From Echinostoma caproni (taxonomy: Eukaryota; Platyhelminthes; Trematoda; Plagiorchiida; Echinostomatidae), in NCBI GenBank assembly GCA_900618425.1, contig UZAN01039525.1, positions 75,961 to 139,960 on the forward strand: a stretch of DNA of 64,000 nt. Reading direction: 5' to 3'. Below the pieces are notes generated by a model. That model was not told the origin of the DNA. It was given only the letters and a program-made list of their open reading frames with translations, and made no database searches. The translations under genes and the position numbers were made by a program. Positions 1-13,083 of the stretch are shown piece after piece (the first letter of the stretch is position 1; the number at the start of each line of letters is the position of its first letter).

Positions 1-699
1 GTGGACCTAAGTTGTATGCTAATTCGGCTTAAATCATTATTAGTCATGTCCCACAACATAAATCCAAGGCTATTCGAATTGTTATGCTGGCAACAGGCGA
101 AGGAATTATCATCCGTTCGTTGAAGTCAGAATTGTGTGCTCAAGTAAACTTATTCAGACACTTAACCTTCCCTGGCCCAAAGCGAACAACATCATGCATC
201 AGCGTTGTGGTGACCCAAATGAATTATCAACGCTTACGTGATCCGTTTTTATCTGAACAAAATAACTATAAAAAGAAAAAAAGGTGTTCCTACCCCACCC
301 TTTCGCGAGAATGGTTTGACCCCAACAGAAGACTCTCCTCCTATTTTTTTTACATAAATATGAATTTAATAGCTTAAGAAGGAATTCAACGACAACATAT
401 GTTCGCCGACGATGTGTTCTAGTTATGACGATGAGTTTATTTTATGATTTAAAGTCACCGTACCCACCCGCTTTGTTAAAGGAACCTACTCCGCTCCTCG
501 GGTTTTCCACCAGACTTTGTAAGGCTTATCACGCATTTGATTTCATCAAATTTGAGTCTTCAAAGCTTCACATCATAACAGTTGCCTCTTATCCCCCGTC
601 AACTGAGGCCAAAATTAGTCTCTCTTGTGTCTTATGAAACTGAATATATGACGTTGATTTTACTTGATCAATTTGACGTGTGAATAAAGCGCGAGCTAA
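1..699. other. No recognisable feature
   Basis: AT-rich sequence with only short chance ORFs (the longest reads 97 residues and has no recognisable motif). No repeat or RNA gene was seen. Confidence 0.5.
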
Positions 700-716
700 A
701 AGCTGGGATTCACTGG

Positions 717-850
717 GCAGCTGTTTCGACCTGGTTTGGTCTCGTCAGCATTACGAATCCATAGACTCAGTTGTGGATCGAACCCGGTACCTAACAGAAA
801 GAACGTAAGCCCCCGTTTCTCATTTTGAATATACACGATACAGCCCAGTC
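717..850 (-). mobile_element. tRNA-derived SINE copy
   Basis: Read on the minus strand, a B-box-like stretch (GGGTTCGATCC, near 775-785) is followed by a tail of the form TGCTGACGAG...CAGGTCGAAACAGCTG (717-755). The same tail occurs at 62409-62456, in part at 59606-59645, and in diverged form at 11820-11875. A pol III B box followed by a conserved non-tRNA tail is the structure of a tRNA-derived SINE, which is moved by the machinery of a partner LINE. The A box is degenerate, so the 5' limit is approximate. The 112-residue ORF over this interval is a chance frame. Confidence 0.65.
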
Positions 851-859
851 TATCTTTGC

Positions 860-3615
860 GAGCTTGTTGCGAATATCGGCCCTCGCTCATCTCGGAACTA
901 GCCTCTAGGGTTATGACTTGGTTGGAAAGTCTCTCAACATGGCTATTACTTGTATGAAGTTGATTTTGTTTTGAGTCGAGATTCTTGGCAGTTTCTTGAA
1001 TGAGAACACATGTGCTTTTGCATTTTTTCTTCACTTTATAGATTGATGACTTAAAATAATTCGCTGGGCAAAAATATTATTTAACGTTGGTTAACAATCA
1101 TTTGATTCGTAACCATGGATAGTGATATTCATATGCATGAATATAACGCGGCACTGTATCCGTAAATAGAGAGTGCTTTCTAGTTTGTATAGCCTTCAGG
1201 TAGACTACATTTCTTGTGATTTATTTTGGCCCGGAGGTTCACTCCTCAAGTGGAACTATCAAATGCATTCTGATCACCAACACGTTCAGAACAACTGTGC
1301 TTTAGTTCCTGGTTTTTTTAGTAGCATGGACAACGAATGCCTTCTGCGATTGGTCGAGTTTTAATCAGGCAGTTCTCAAACAAGTATAGATTAGAGTACA
1401 AATTAGGTCAGGAGAACCAGGTAAAAGCCGTAACGACAACCCCATTTAGACCAGTCCTAATTAAAACTAATGATCCCAGTAACCAGCGATTTCGAGCCTG
1501 AATGCCGGTTCATTCTCTTCATTGTTTATTAGTGAGGAGAACAAACAAACAGCACTTCACAAATTCTTTTTGATGTGACTTATAGTTCACAGTTAAATTA
1601 CGTCAGCGTGATACAATTACAATTCTCACAACCTGTCAGAATTTATCGCTGTACCGGATGTTCGTACTCCTCTTGTATCGTGCATTTCGCAGTCACTGGA
1701 TGAATGGGTCCCATAAATAGACAGGTCATTCAAATCACTTGTGCCGCCTATTGTGGTTAGAAAATGGACGTGAATTTGGTGCATCGTGCGATGGGTTTTG
1801 TCAGAGAAATTGTTTTCAAGACAAAATAGAGAGTGAACAAAAATTATTTTTCATCAGATCGTTAATCAATAAATAACGAAAAGCCTTTATGGAATGACCA
1901 CTTGAGAACACAAATAAAGGTACCATACGTACCATACGAAATCAGTTGCCGTTACTATGCCAGTCGATAAAAACGGACTGATGGAGGGTATCTACTGGAC
2001 ACTTTCAACCACTGTCAATGGGAAGTTCTATGCAGCCATCATCTAACTTTTCTCCCCTAGTCATCCGGGCATTCGGTATGCCCGATGTCAGAGCTTCCGA
2101 TGTTCAATGTAACCTTGCGGTTTGTTCTTCACATTTTTTAGGAATGCTCTTGGCCATTTGCCAGAACGTGTCAACTAGAATGATTAAATACTGGGAGCAA
2201 TGAATCAATCACCAGAATCAAAGTGGTTCTATATCTTCAGGGTAAAAACAACCTGAATTCTATGTAGCACAATATCCATCATCAGTTTTCTATTAGTCAT
2301 GTCGCTTCTATTATACTACCCGTAGAGAATTCGATTCGCAAAAACCTGTATTATCCCTATTTGGTTCAGTTAGTGGCAATAAAAATTGAGTATATTTTTG
2401 CATACAATACGCGATTTTATATGATATACGGCATCCTGCGATGTGAAAAACGCTGTTCAAACTTTCGCTTTAGTCTCGTGAATATAATGTGTGGAATCCT
2501 ATTCACTGAGCAAAAATAAATAAAGCATTTTTGTTTTATTTTGTTTTTTCAAATATTTTTTCCAGTGCCAGACTGTTTTAAGCAAGTTTAATGTGTGAAA
2601 ATCCTATAAACGCAACCAAATGCATATAAATAAATAGTCTCGATGGCGCAACTGAGCAGATGATCATGCATCAAGTAATGCAAGTAGTTTAACTAACATC
2701 ATACCCGGTGATAAATGTTGCTTTGGCACTTCAGTATACTTGTTCCCACTGATGTCCATATACGGATGCATGACAAGTTTGTCACATCGCGGATTTTGTT
2801 ATAACAAGCATGGGATTGTGTAGCGTTTTGACCTAACTGGGACGGTCTATTTGTCACGTAGTTTTCTTACGTTCTGGTGGTAATTAATTAATGGAATGCT
2901 AATTGCAACCATCGTGAACCTTTCAAATATATCATAACTATTTTAATCATCCTTTGATAAACAAATTCATACAGTATAAATCAAATGATTGCTTGACCCC
3001 TCAATTTTCATTTGGATTTTACCGCCCCCAAATTGGGTCTGCAACTTACAATAAGTAGGCGCGGTTGGTCCAGTGATAAATTGGTACTATTTGGAGTATA
3101 AGATGATAAAGTAATAAGTGAACAGTAATAGGTCATTAAAATAAAACCAGAAATTCATCGGGTTCTGATTTAAATAAATAAATAAATAAATAATAAAAAG
3201 TCGGTCAGTTGGGGTTAACAATGATCCGAGATTTCAGTAGGTACAAATACCGCAGATGTTTGGTCTGGAAATGCTTCATAAATCGAGAATCTTTCGGTGC
3301 CTGATATTTTGAATGTTCAATGCAGCCCAGCAACAACTCAATGGCTAACAAAGAAACCCAGTAGAATCCGTTTGAGAAATCACCGGATCGGGTTTCATTC
3401 TAGCCGTTATAGTTCGACGATGCTTTATATTTGGCCACCATTGTGAATGCGAATGAATGATGAATTTACTTCTGTATTCACTGACGAACCAGCGGGGGAG
3501 GACTTGCAAACTTTGTAAATGGGCAAATGAAATTAACTTTCAAATGAGCTAAGTGAGGATGTTAATAAAACTTCGTTTTTAGTGCGCGTTTTCCCTTCAT
3601 TGCCTGATACAACAG
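860..3615. other. Gene-free AT-rich stretch
   Basis: No supported gene. A short (TAAA)n microsatellite lies at about 3169-3194. A fragment at 3057-3085 resembles a tRNA A box but has no matching B box, so it is not called. Confidence 0.45.
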
Positions 3616-3881
3616 GGAGGTAAGATATGGACAACTTATGTGGATCAGTGCTACGTAAGGCATCATAGTAAAACTATTAGGAATTTTAAGCAAGCCTTTC
3701 CCGAGATCGATTTTAGAAGAAAAGACCAAAATGCAATACTGCACGATTTATGTCCAGGACGAATTCGGAATTTCAGGAATTTCATAGAAAAGAAGTTGGA
3801 ACTCGAAGAGTTCTTCCACCGTTCCACTGAGGGTGATGGCACTTCAGAGCTAACTTTCAACCAAATATATGCTAAGTTTCT
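3616..3881 (+). CDS. Possible internal exon, unidentified protein
   Basis: An open frame of about 88 codons is bounded by a plausible splice acceptor (ending ACAG at 3615, after a pyrimidine-containing stretch) and a weak donor (GTTAGT at 3882). The translation is rich in charged residues (for example FRRKDQNAILHDL, then FIEKKLELEEFF) with mixed hydrophobics, which looks more protein-like than the surrounding chance ORFs. I do not recognise the family, and no partner exon was found nearby. A chance ORF of this length is quite possible at this base composition. The call rests only on frame, splice-like edges and composition. Confidence 0.25.
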
Positions 3882-5289
3882 GTTAGTTTGATTTCTTTCA
3901 TATCAGATTATTCTCAACTCAACCCCTCAATTCTAAAGAATCATAGTAATCCAGAGACCACTAAAATACGTCGCACGTTGCTCACTGTGGAAGTTGAACG
4001 CTCATTAGTGATTTTCGCATTATTCATTTACGACTTGTATAATGTGCATCGACAGATGTCTAAAAGCATGCAATAAATGATCTTTCACACTAGGTTTTAT
4101 TCGCATAATGGCCATTTTTTCATTGTTATGAATCGAACGAATGCGTTGAAATTGCTCCTATTAAAAATGTTCCCAAATACAGTGGACAAATAGACCTGAA
4201 ACGCATAAACCATTTACTTGTCGATGAATGGTTTCAAAACGTGATTTTGTAAACAATTCTTGGTGCTTCCTAACAATAAGCAGACAATGAATGATGGTTT
4301 TCTCCGCAAGCCGCCAAATGAATGCGACCAAAGCCACCAAACTTTGCGTGAAATATGACGTAGTGCAACATCCCGGAAATCTTTCAATTTTGCCCTAAAA
4401 CGTTTGTACATGGGTTTCCCGGGAACGCAGTAAATGTCCCGTCAGTGAAGTGTTTGGTATTGGTCTTTCTCGACACGACCAAGAAAAAAGGCTTCAGCCT
4501 ACCAATAATCGAATTTACGCCCCCAAACTGATGATTCCACTGGCTATTAGGAAAGGCACATGAAGAAAAAAGCCTAACAAAGAAACATATATTTACTTTT
4601 AACATCGTACTTTGAAATTGAGTGCCGTTGGGGGATAATTATTCATGTTATGCCTCATGTAAATTACTCTGTGAAAATTAAAATGTTGGTTGCGTCCTGA
4701 AATTACAGACGGCTTTTTTCGGCTTGATAGATTTGATATCTTCCCTGGTGATCGAAATGTGAAATCTAATGTTATAGGTGGTGAAGCAGTTGATTTTTCC
4801 AACCGTATGTGGTTCAACAACTCACGATTTGTTTGATTTTAATAGCAGAATAACTAACTGCATTTTCATGTAAGGAGAACCCCGCTTTCTCAGTAACGCT
4901 AATCAAATCCTGCTGGCAAAATTTGCATTGCTCCTAATGTGGGCACATCTGAAAACCTGATGTTTTTTCAACATTCTCCCGAAACGATTCGGGACATGGC
5001 AAGACCAGTCCTTATGCATTGCGGATGTTGATTTTGATCGTTCCGATATTTCTTCTTGAGGTGTGCTTTATTTTATGCAATTTCTCACTTGCTTGTAGGC
5101 CAACCTTCCCGGGTTTGATGTAGAAATTCAAGTGATCTTCTTTATAGGAAAACGAGCTCCTATAAGCACGTCCGATTGCAGTACAATGCTCTTGCACCCT
5201 AAAATCAATAGCCAAATTTATCATCCTTAACAACCACAGATAGTGTCTCGGGCAATAGGAAGGGGGAATTGTAACCAGAATAACCTTAC
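3882..5289. other. No recognisable feature
   Basis: AT-rich DNA with several short overlapping ORFs on both strands. None has a recognisable motif or convincing splice context. Confidence 0.45.
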
Positions 5290-5386
5290 CCAACCCAAAT
5301 ACATGATTTCCCAAAGCTGACTCTGTCAAATATCGCACTGTCTTTCTACCCCGCAACCTCTTCTGAACTGGTCTTGTAGAAGACCT
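5290..5386 (-). CDS. Possible internal exon, basic peptide
   Basis: On the minus strand, a strong acceptor (TTCTTTTGCAG ending at 5387) and a good donor (GTAAGG starting at 5289) enclose 97 bases with one open frame. The 32-residue translation begins RSSTRPVQKRLRGRKTVRY and is rich in Arg and Lys. The open frame runs on past the donor to 5012, but the flanking splice signals fit an exon better than a single long ORF. The protein is not recognised and no adjoining exon was found. Chance co-occurrence of splice-like signals is common. Confidence 0.22.
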
Positions 5387-5935
5387 CTGCAAAAGAATTC
5401 GTAAATAATTCTTATTTTTTCAGGCTTAGAAAGCTTACATTTTCCCTCAATATGATTTTCATATTTGTGATTGCATGCATTCTCTCTCACTGGCTATACC
5501 ATTCCCCCGTTCGTAGATTGAAAATAGGATGTCAAATGAATTTCCAGATCCATCGGACTCCTTTCGCGAATTAGTCGTGTTGCAAGAAGTATTCTGATTG
5601 ATTTTATTTTGTGTAAGCGTATCGACGCATGAGAAATAATTGCTGATCGAATCTTGAAGAAGGGTTACTGCTTTCTGAACACGTTCTACTTATAGTGTGG
5701 TGATCCAGGCCTACATGATGACGCCCACCCTGGAGCGGTGCGTTACAGTTTCTGGACACCGCTCAATCAAATTTGAAAGGTGACGTCCTTGTTGCGCGTA
5801 CGGCTTCTGACTACACGTCACAGGCAGGTTGTGCCAGTCAATCCGAGACAGTGCAGACTAAAGCAGCATTATGCAAGCAATGCTGCAATACGATTGGTGA
5901 AAGCCTAGATAAACAATGATTTTCTTTTGTACATA
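5387..5935. other. No recognisable feature
   Basis: Contains a somewhat GC-richer patch (about 5706-5870) that may be an old repeat. I found no second copy in the window. Confidence 0.4.
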
Positions 5936-6286
5936 TTATTTAATAGCCCTCATTTCTTTCAATAAACGAAGATCGAAGTACGAACTACCATTCTTATGGT
6001 CTTTTCCTCGTGTCTCGTTCACGTGGGATATTGCCACCTCGTACCATTTCGGTCCAGTGCTTCCGCGATCCAGTCCGTGATGGCTAATCCTTGATTTGTG
6101 TCCTGTGGTTCCTATTGCGTGGTTCGTGTTCCGAATTCCAGGCGTATTACTACTACTGCTACTACTATTGCAGTCATTACATACAGACTCATTTCCGCAG
6201 GCACCACCATCTACAGAAACAGCACCCACCGCTGTCTCTTTAGTGAACCGAGCACTAATTATTGCAGATCTTGTGGAACATCTCAT
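5936..6286 (-). CDS. Possible coding region with serine tract
   Basis: A 116-codon minus-strand ORF with protein-like composition and higher GC than its surroundings. It contains a run of six serines encoded by AGT/AGC (about 6145-6165, seen on the plus strand as a degenerate TAC repeat), a Gly/His-rich middle and a charged C-terminus. An in-frame stop lies directly upstream of the ATG, so it could be a single-exon ORF or the end of a longer gene. No known domain is recognised. The trinucleotide repeat alone could have kept part of the frame open. Confidence 0.22.
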   Translation of the reverse strand: MRCSTRSAIISARFTKETAVGAVSVDGGACGNESVCNDCNSSSSSSNTPGIRNTNHAIGTTGHKSRISHHGLDRGSTGPKWYEVAISHVNETRGKDHKNGSSYFDLRLLKEMRAIK

Positions 6287-6299
6287 GGGTTAGATTCTT

Positions 6300-9200
6300 C
6301 CACTTTTATTATAATCTTCTTACCTAGAGTTTGCTGTCGTTGTGTTTACCTCCACCCACACTCCACTACGATTTATCCCTGTTTCCATAGTAAAATTTGC
6401 TAAATATGCAAAGGCTTATTTCAACCTGACTTGATTTGACAAGTTTTCTGTTTCCCTCAACTTCACCGAAAATAAAAGCAAATCAGTATTTTTCACGGCA
6501 ATAAAATATATATATGCCCGACTAACGAAAACAATTTTGAAATGCTGTTTTCTCCACTTTAGAAAGCAAAACAAAGCAGAAGGATAGGTGAATAAACGAA
6601 AAAGCGAGGTGAAGTTGGCTTTCCCTACAATGAAAGTTGTCAAATATATATATTACCTGAGCAAGTTTCTTTTGATAAGACTCAATTTGCTGGTTTCCAG
6701 CGAGACTGTGAGTGATGAGTTCATCGTGTCAATGTTTATTTTTGCGCCGCGTACGGTCCTTTTAGTTCTCACAGTTATGACTTATCAAGACTTAACGCTT
6801 TAGAAGACGAGGAATAAGTTGTCATGATTTACGGCTTATTTTCGGCTAATGAACGAAATGCTTTGAGTGGTGCATTAGGAAAACTGTGGCTGCTCATCAA
6901 AACGTGTATTCCTTCAACGTAAGTGATAAAATCCCGCGATGAATCGCAACACCTTTGGGAATACCTTATTCTCTACTTCAAAAGCGTCTTGCCACAAATG
7001 TAAAATAAACAAGTAAAGAGAAGATATCGATCGACTTCAAAAACACCTTTGAAGGAAAAAAACATGACAAGCGTTGCTCTACAAACGGTTTCGAAAATGC
7101 ATAGTAAATTAGTGTTTTTAAATACATTCTGAAGAAACGACGATAAGCAATTTATCTTTGTCACTTCCATTAAGGTCACCTCTGACGAACAAATACCATG
7201 AACCGGATAATTAGAACAACTACCCGAGTCCTCAGAGTTCGGACGTTTAGTAAATTCCTGGTGAACTGGGATCTGTTTGAAAGAGATAATAAGAATCACA
7301 AACAGATTTAATCAATAATGGGCGACGGCAGTGATTAAAGTTAGTTTTGAATTGATAAACGCATTTCTCATATTCAACTACATTGGAGCAGACAACACAT
7401 ATTTTTCGACGAATGCAAACAATAGTTTTAACCCAGATCCCAGTGATCTTTCCATTAACAAAGCATTATTCTAATTTGTCTGTGTACCCTATCATAGTTG
7501 TTTGTATCTTTTTGCGGCCTTGATACGAGCCACTGTTGAACTTCCTATTCTTGGTTTAATGTTCGCTAATGTTTTGCTTTATCTGAAAGCGGAAAACCGT
7601 CTTAATTTGCAAAATTATTAGGACAAAGCTTAGGGCAAAGTCATTCATAAAATACTACAATTATAAATCATAAATAAAACTCGTTTATCTTTTGTTGAAC
7701 TTAAAAGCAACAGTTTGTGATTTCTGAGTTGCTATTCTCCGTCGATTCAAAAGGCCATTTTGCAGGTTATGCATAAGTTGTTTGATCAGTGACTGAAGGC
7801 AAATCTGTCACTGTTGAAAACCAGTGTCGGGTAGAAAACAAACACCAGCTTAAACCGGCAGCCTCATTCAATACAGTTCCAGAAACATGTAGGATCTTAA
7901 CTAATGATAAGTTTCCTCATTCGGGGGAGAATCTGAACAAATGAGTTTGTCACTGCGTGTGAAAACGGAAAAGAAACAATGGCCATCGTCTACCCCAAGC
8001 ACTATGTTAATGGCAGAATGTTAACGCTTATTTTCAATACCCAGTGTCACATCTTATTTAAAAATCCCTAAGTTATTTGCGGTGTGCATCGATCATTGGT
8101 TTACCATTCAGCATGGTGCTATCCTTCATTTCGAGCAGATGTTAAGTGATGAAAGCAGTGACTTTCCAATGTGTCCCCACTGAGACTCTGTAGGGGATTC
8201 ATTCACCTCTTATTCTTTCCAACCGGATCGGATTATATTCGACAAGTTAATCCCGCCCCCTGTATCTCTCCCTTTCTCACTGATGCGGATTGCCAAAGAT
8301 TCCTAATTAAATCAATATTTATTTGTGATCTGCCGTGGTTTCATGTTTAGCGTTGTCTATTTTTTATTGCACGTTAAGTCCTTTTGCACTTCGCCTCTTT
8401 TTAAATGTATGACTGAATCACACATATGTGACATTTAGTTGCTCCTTTGTTCCAACGAAAAATCACAACTTTTGTCTTCCCGTACTGTTTTTAAGATTGC
8501 ATGAGCGCGTACGATAGAACATTGCTGTTGTGTATTTCGAAGTTCAAGAAAGGGAGCCATATATTATCACGGTGAGCCGATCTAGAATGTAATTTCAAAA
8601 TAATTTTAGAGACAATTTAGGGATCGTATATTTGGTGACATAATCCAGGGCCTACTGGGGACCTTAACATGGCCCACATGAAAAACACCTTCAAAAATAT
8701 AAAAACAAAGCTAGTATCACTTTTTCTGCATTTTTTTTAATTATTTTTTATTGCAAACACGTTTTGGAAAATAAACCGTATATGAAGACTTTAGTGACTT
8801 GCTGTTCTGTATTCATTGCCTGACAGTAAACCCTATGTGGGAAGAGGGTCTATTAAAATATCTGGTAAATCAATATAAGAAATAACGTTTAGATGTAACA
8901 CTCATTTTTGGAATTTATGCCATATCCTAGTACTTTAAACCTTTTTAGTGTGCCGACACTTCGCGCGTTACGATCGTCGCACAGTCACTCTTAACATCTG
9001 AACAGACTGAACTGAAAGCAAGCTTGTTTGCCTCGATCTTTGTTTTTTTTTCAGTCAAGCTGACGGTGACACAAAGACGCTGACAGGTATTGATGGAACT
9101 CGCTTAACATATCTCTTCATTTATAATACAATTCAGTTTCCAGTATCATACCTGTATCTCAGTACCCTTGGGTAGAGAATTAGCTTGTTAATTCCCATGC

Positions 9201-10661
9201 TGAATTGACGAGCTCCAGGGTTCCAGAATGAAGAAGCTTAAATATAACAATGAAACATGAAAGTACAATAGTTGTATCACTCTTGAGTCATTTTTACAAG
9301 AGAACCGCTATGATATTTTTCACTGAAGCTTTATTATTTTACAACGGATGCACCAGCACCCATCCACGAAAGGCAGAAATGATACATTTTAATGATAGTC
9401 AACGAATAGAAGTAAAAACGTGTTACATTCGATGTGAGTTACGAGGTATTCAATCTCACGAGGGCGGGTCAAAACACTAGGCGTTGGGAGTGAAATATCT
9501 AATGAAATGAATTTGTTGCAATGTTTCAGTATATGTTTGTACATAGTGCAAATAGGTAACATTATCACATGGTTGCAATATTCTTCGGATCCTTAGAAGA
9601 GTAAATGCGAACTCTTATTTGTAGATCTGCTGAATTGTTCAACTTAAGGTAATAATGTAAATAATAATAAATAACTTGATTTGCATGTATTGCTGGTCTT
9701 GAGTGATTCTAATGCCAAAGTCTAACAAAATAGTAAGTTAAGTTCCAGGATCTCAGTCCAGATACTTCTGAAAAGATATTCTAAGCACGTACGGATAGAT
9801 CATCAATCAGCTTAGCTTGTTCACCGCCGTGCTGCATAAGAAATGCGGTAAACGCATGAAATCAGTTATTATAATTGAAAATGAAAGGACCGAAATATGT
9901 ACACAAGCACAGAGAAATGGGCCAATGGGAACAAGCGAAATTACTGTTGGGTTTAATCTTTGCAAATGATAGAGATTATGTTGGGCTGAGTGAGTCATTC
10001 ATTCATTGAAGTTTCGCAATTCTGTTCAATGCATCGACTGTCAATCTTATGACAAAGTGCACATACGTATGGTGTATGCATGGGGTATCGAAATATTCAT
10101 TTCTGTTAAATGAAAAGTTACCAAACCAGGTTTCAAAACCGACACTAACTTGAATTCCTTTATGAATAAGATTCAATACCAGAATATTCTTCTCCGTCCC
10201 ACTAAATTGATAATTATTATAACCTTTTGCTCGAAACTGATCACTATAGGTTAATCGATAGATCCCTTTAGGTCACGCAAAAGCAATGTGCCAAAAAGTG
10301 AATTGGGTTGCAGTGTTTAACCTAACAGTGTATGATCTGTGTCCTAGTTGTATTNNNTTGCTGTACGTCCGGAACTTAGACCATTCTTGCTCCGCTGTTT
10401 GTAAACACAAGAGGTCTCTTAAACTAAATACTACGGTCACCAGGTCCGGATCCAAAATTGAAATGTAGGCAGCTGAATATACTGCTCGTAGTCCTTGTTG
10501 TATTATGCTCATCAGTGATATCTAAAACACTCCACTTGATAACGTTTTTCTTGAGCCTAAAATACAAACTCTTGTGGTCACGCTGGCACACATCACGTTC
10601 ATTTAGTGATCGCGGAAAAGCTGTCAAACTTTTAGGTCAGTTATTTGCTTGGAAGATATAG
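6300..10661. other. Gene-free AT-rich stretch
   Basis: About 4.3 kb with only chance ORFs. A three-base assembly ambiguity (NNN) sits at 10355-10357. Short AT-rich simple repeats occur, for example near 9655-9675. No transposon or RNA gene was recognised. Confidence 0.45.
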
Positions 10662-10844
10662 TTGACTTCAATTATCGACGATTTGCTTCGAAAACTCACT
10701 TATCTGTACTACCCTCAAATTATATGTCAGTTTATTGATGTTACACGAAAACAGGTAGCCATTGCATTCGGTGGCATTTTACCGCAATGGGTTAGATACA
10801 ATTGGGAAACAAAGCCAAAAGCCAAGAAGAAATCTCAGGAGTAA
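10662..10844 (+). CDS. Possible C-terminal exon, unidentified
   Basis: A 60-codon frame ends in a lysine-rich tail (KPKAKKKSQE) before a stop. The body mixes hydrophobic and charged residues (LLRKLTYLYYPQIICQFIDV, then AFGGILPQWVRYNW) in a way that looks protein-like. A stop codon lies just upstream in the same frame. The upstream AG (ATATAG) has a poor pyrimidine tract, so the 5' boundary is not convincing. It could be a terminal exon, a pseudogene tail or chance. No family is recognised. Confidence 0.2.
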   Translation: MTSIIDDLLRKLTYLYYPQIICQFIDVTRKQVAIAFGGILPQWVRYNWETKPKAKKKSQE

Positions 10845-11569
10845 ACTTATGCTAAAATCCTTTGAATACGGTACGTAGATTTTACTCTGGAAAAGGTCCC
10901 AAGCTGGAGGAAATATTATAGTTGACATGCATCAGGTTAGATCCAATTCGATCAAATTTCATCATTCTGTATATGAAGTTATTTATTATAAGGAAATATA
11001 CGATTGATTTCTTTTATCGTGTTGATTATTTCTTGGATTCAAATTATTTCATTGACACCCAGATTCAGTTACACATATGTTTATATAAACACTGAATGGA
11101 CTTTAACGAAATGAAATAAACGAATACATGCCAGAATCCGGCAGAGAAATTTAGTCAATTTTCAGTTGTGCAACTTCACAATATTTTAAAATAATTCGCC
11201 CGGCAAAATTGATAGTTACTCATTACCAATACGATGATCGGTATCATAATCCCTTTGAATGAAAGGAAAAGCATTAGTCGGTAAACCAATTTCAGTAATG
11301 TTTGTCTAGTCGTAAATTTTAAATTAGTGTGCAAAATGCAATAGGAAAGCATGAAATTGTGCAAATGAACGAAATGTGTCTGGAATTTAGAGTTCAAAGT
11401 TTGCAGTGGCCATTCGGTTTTCCAGCGGCACAAGGCACTGTTGATGATCTTGGGTGTGGGTTTCGCTCCCTGGGAGATTATTAATGCGACATTATTTGAA
11501 GGCATTAAAACGCGATGGGAACGTTTGCGATGACCAACAAATAGTACTGTACTGTTGTTTCTTTCTGTT
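10845..11569. other. No recognisable feature
   Basis: AT-rich. A 109-residue minus-strand ORF at 11176-11505 has no recognisable motif and is treated as chance. Confidence 0.4.
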
Positions 11570-11670
11570 TAAGACTCGTCAGCATTTTGTATTTTTGTGA
11601 CCCTGACAGTACCCGGACAGCAGACATTCGGGTTGGGACTTCAAACCCTTGCTACATGGTCGACGGTCAT
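11570..11670 (-). mobile_element. tRNA-derived SINE copy, minus orientation
   Basis: The minus-strand reading contains TTTGAAGTCCCAACCCGAAT followed by TGCTGACGAGTCT. This matches, in order, the plus-strand copy at 11740-11875. The internal B box is diverged. It lies head to head with that copy. Confidence 0.55.
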
Positions 11671-11739
11671 CACGTTGTGGAAATGGCTCAATCAATTTAG
11701 GGTATCAAGTTTGGATTAGGGCATTCGGTTTATCATAGG

Positions 11740-11875
11740 CACCGTCAATCGTGTAGCTCAGGGATACTGATTTGAAGTCCCAACTCGAATGTCCACGGTT
11801 CAAGTCCTTACAGGGACAAAATGATGTACTGCTGATTAGTCCCCATTGAGATAAAACAGCTGTTTAGTGCTGTTT
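11740..11875 (+). mobile_element. tRNA-derived SINE copy, plus orientation
   Basis: An A-box-like stretch (GTAGCTCAGGGATACTG, about 11751-11767) and a B-box-like stretch (CGGTTCAAGTCC, about 11798-11810) are spaced as in tRNA genes. They are followed by a tail ending CTGATTAGTCC...AAAACAGCTGTTTA, a diverged form of the SINE tail at 62409-62456. The element is non-coding, and transcription by pol III from the internal promoter is expected for this class. Confidence 0.65.
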
Positions 11876-13083
11876 ACTGATCACCACAAACGTTTCCTTC
11901 GCGCTTAGGTCTGAAATTATTGATGCGCTTCGCAGCCGGTGTTTACTGCAGAGAAAAGGATTCATAAATCATAAAACCCCGAGTTTTATTACCATGCAGT
12001 GAAGTGTGTTGTCAAAATGGAGCTCAAGCAACCATATTCTCTCTGTTGGTACAAGATGGATTAAAACCAAATAATCTTAGAAAAATCGGCAACATTGGTA
12101 TAAAGGGTAGAGCTAAATCTGAGTGATGTTCACTTCACTGTATTGCTCCTTACAATGATGATGATGATTATGATGCTGCTGCTGCTGATGGTTGAACTTG
12201 AATGGAGATCCCCAGTGATGAAGCTGATCTTATGTTACGTATTACACTTACTTCAGTTGTGCTCCGTAATTTTCCTGGATTACAACAAACCCCACGTCAT
12301 TAGTTAAAACTTGTCTTCCCGTTGTTATCAACTCAAAATTAACCCAGCGATTGGAATGTCGGTGTGAAGTTACCTACACCGGTAGAGAGAAAGGTAGTTA
12401 CATAACGGAACAGCAAAGAGCATTGCGGAATGTGTTCAGTGAGAGTCGGCAAAGGTGAACGCTGGGTAATCTTAAACCGATGAAAACGCCTTCGTCATCA
12501 ATGGTGATGTCTCCGATAGCAATAAACCATCGGAATAATATTTCAGAATTATTCATTATGCCGCAAAAATGCGGTTACTGCCGCTTGTACAGTACATAAA
12601 GATCACTGAATGAAACCAACTTGTTATAACAGCAAAACCCTTCACTATATTGCCTCTACTTTCGTAGTTTTTCAGATTCTCTCCATTTTCATTCTAACTC
12701 CGTGATTTTTCTGACAAATGGATTCTTTTGCTTGTCGTAAACACGAGCTGAGATACAGCACTCTGATTCTAAATTTGTTTCTTGCAATATCTCAAAGTTG
12801 TTTGAAATTTCTATCCGTAAAGCTGTTTCAACTTGCAAAACAAAGTCTTCATCCTATTATTAAATATAAACTAAAGGGTATATTTTAATCTTTACATAAA
12901 ATAAATCTAGAACGAACTGCATTCAATGATACCTTTGTTCACAAAACACACCTACCTATAACAGGCACGTGGTGAACCACGTATGATTGCCAAACGGGAC
13001 TATTGCACACGGATAACGGAATTAGATAGTTTTTATAGTTTTCTCTTTTGCTTGCATGCCCTTTTATGATCTACACCTTTCCC
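11876..13083. other. Gene-free stretch with trinucleotide repeat
   Basis: No gene is supported. A compound trinucleotide tract (ATG repeats followed by CTG repeats) lies at about 12154-12190. Confidence 0.5.

Noticed and set aside
696..1034. 112-codon minus-strand ORF
   Set aside because: Its C-terminal part is the SINE copy, and the rest has no recognisable motif.
3057..3085. A-box-like tRNA fragment
   Set aside because: No B box or cloverleaf partner within the expected distance.
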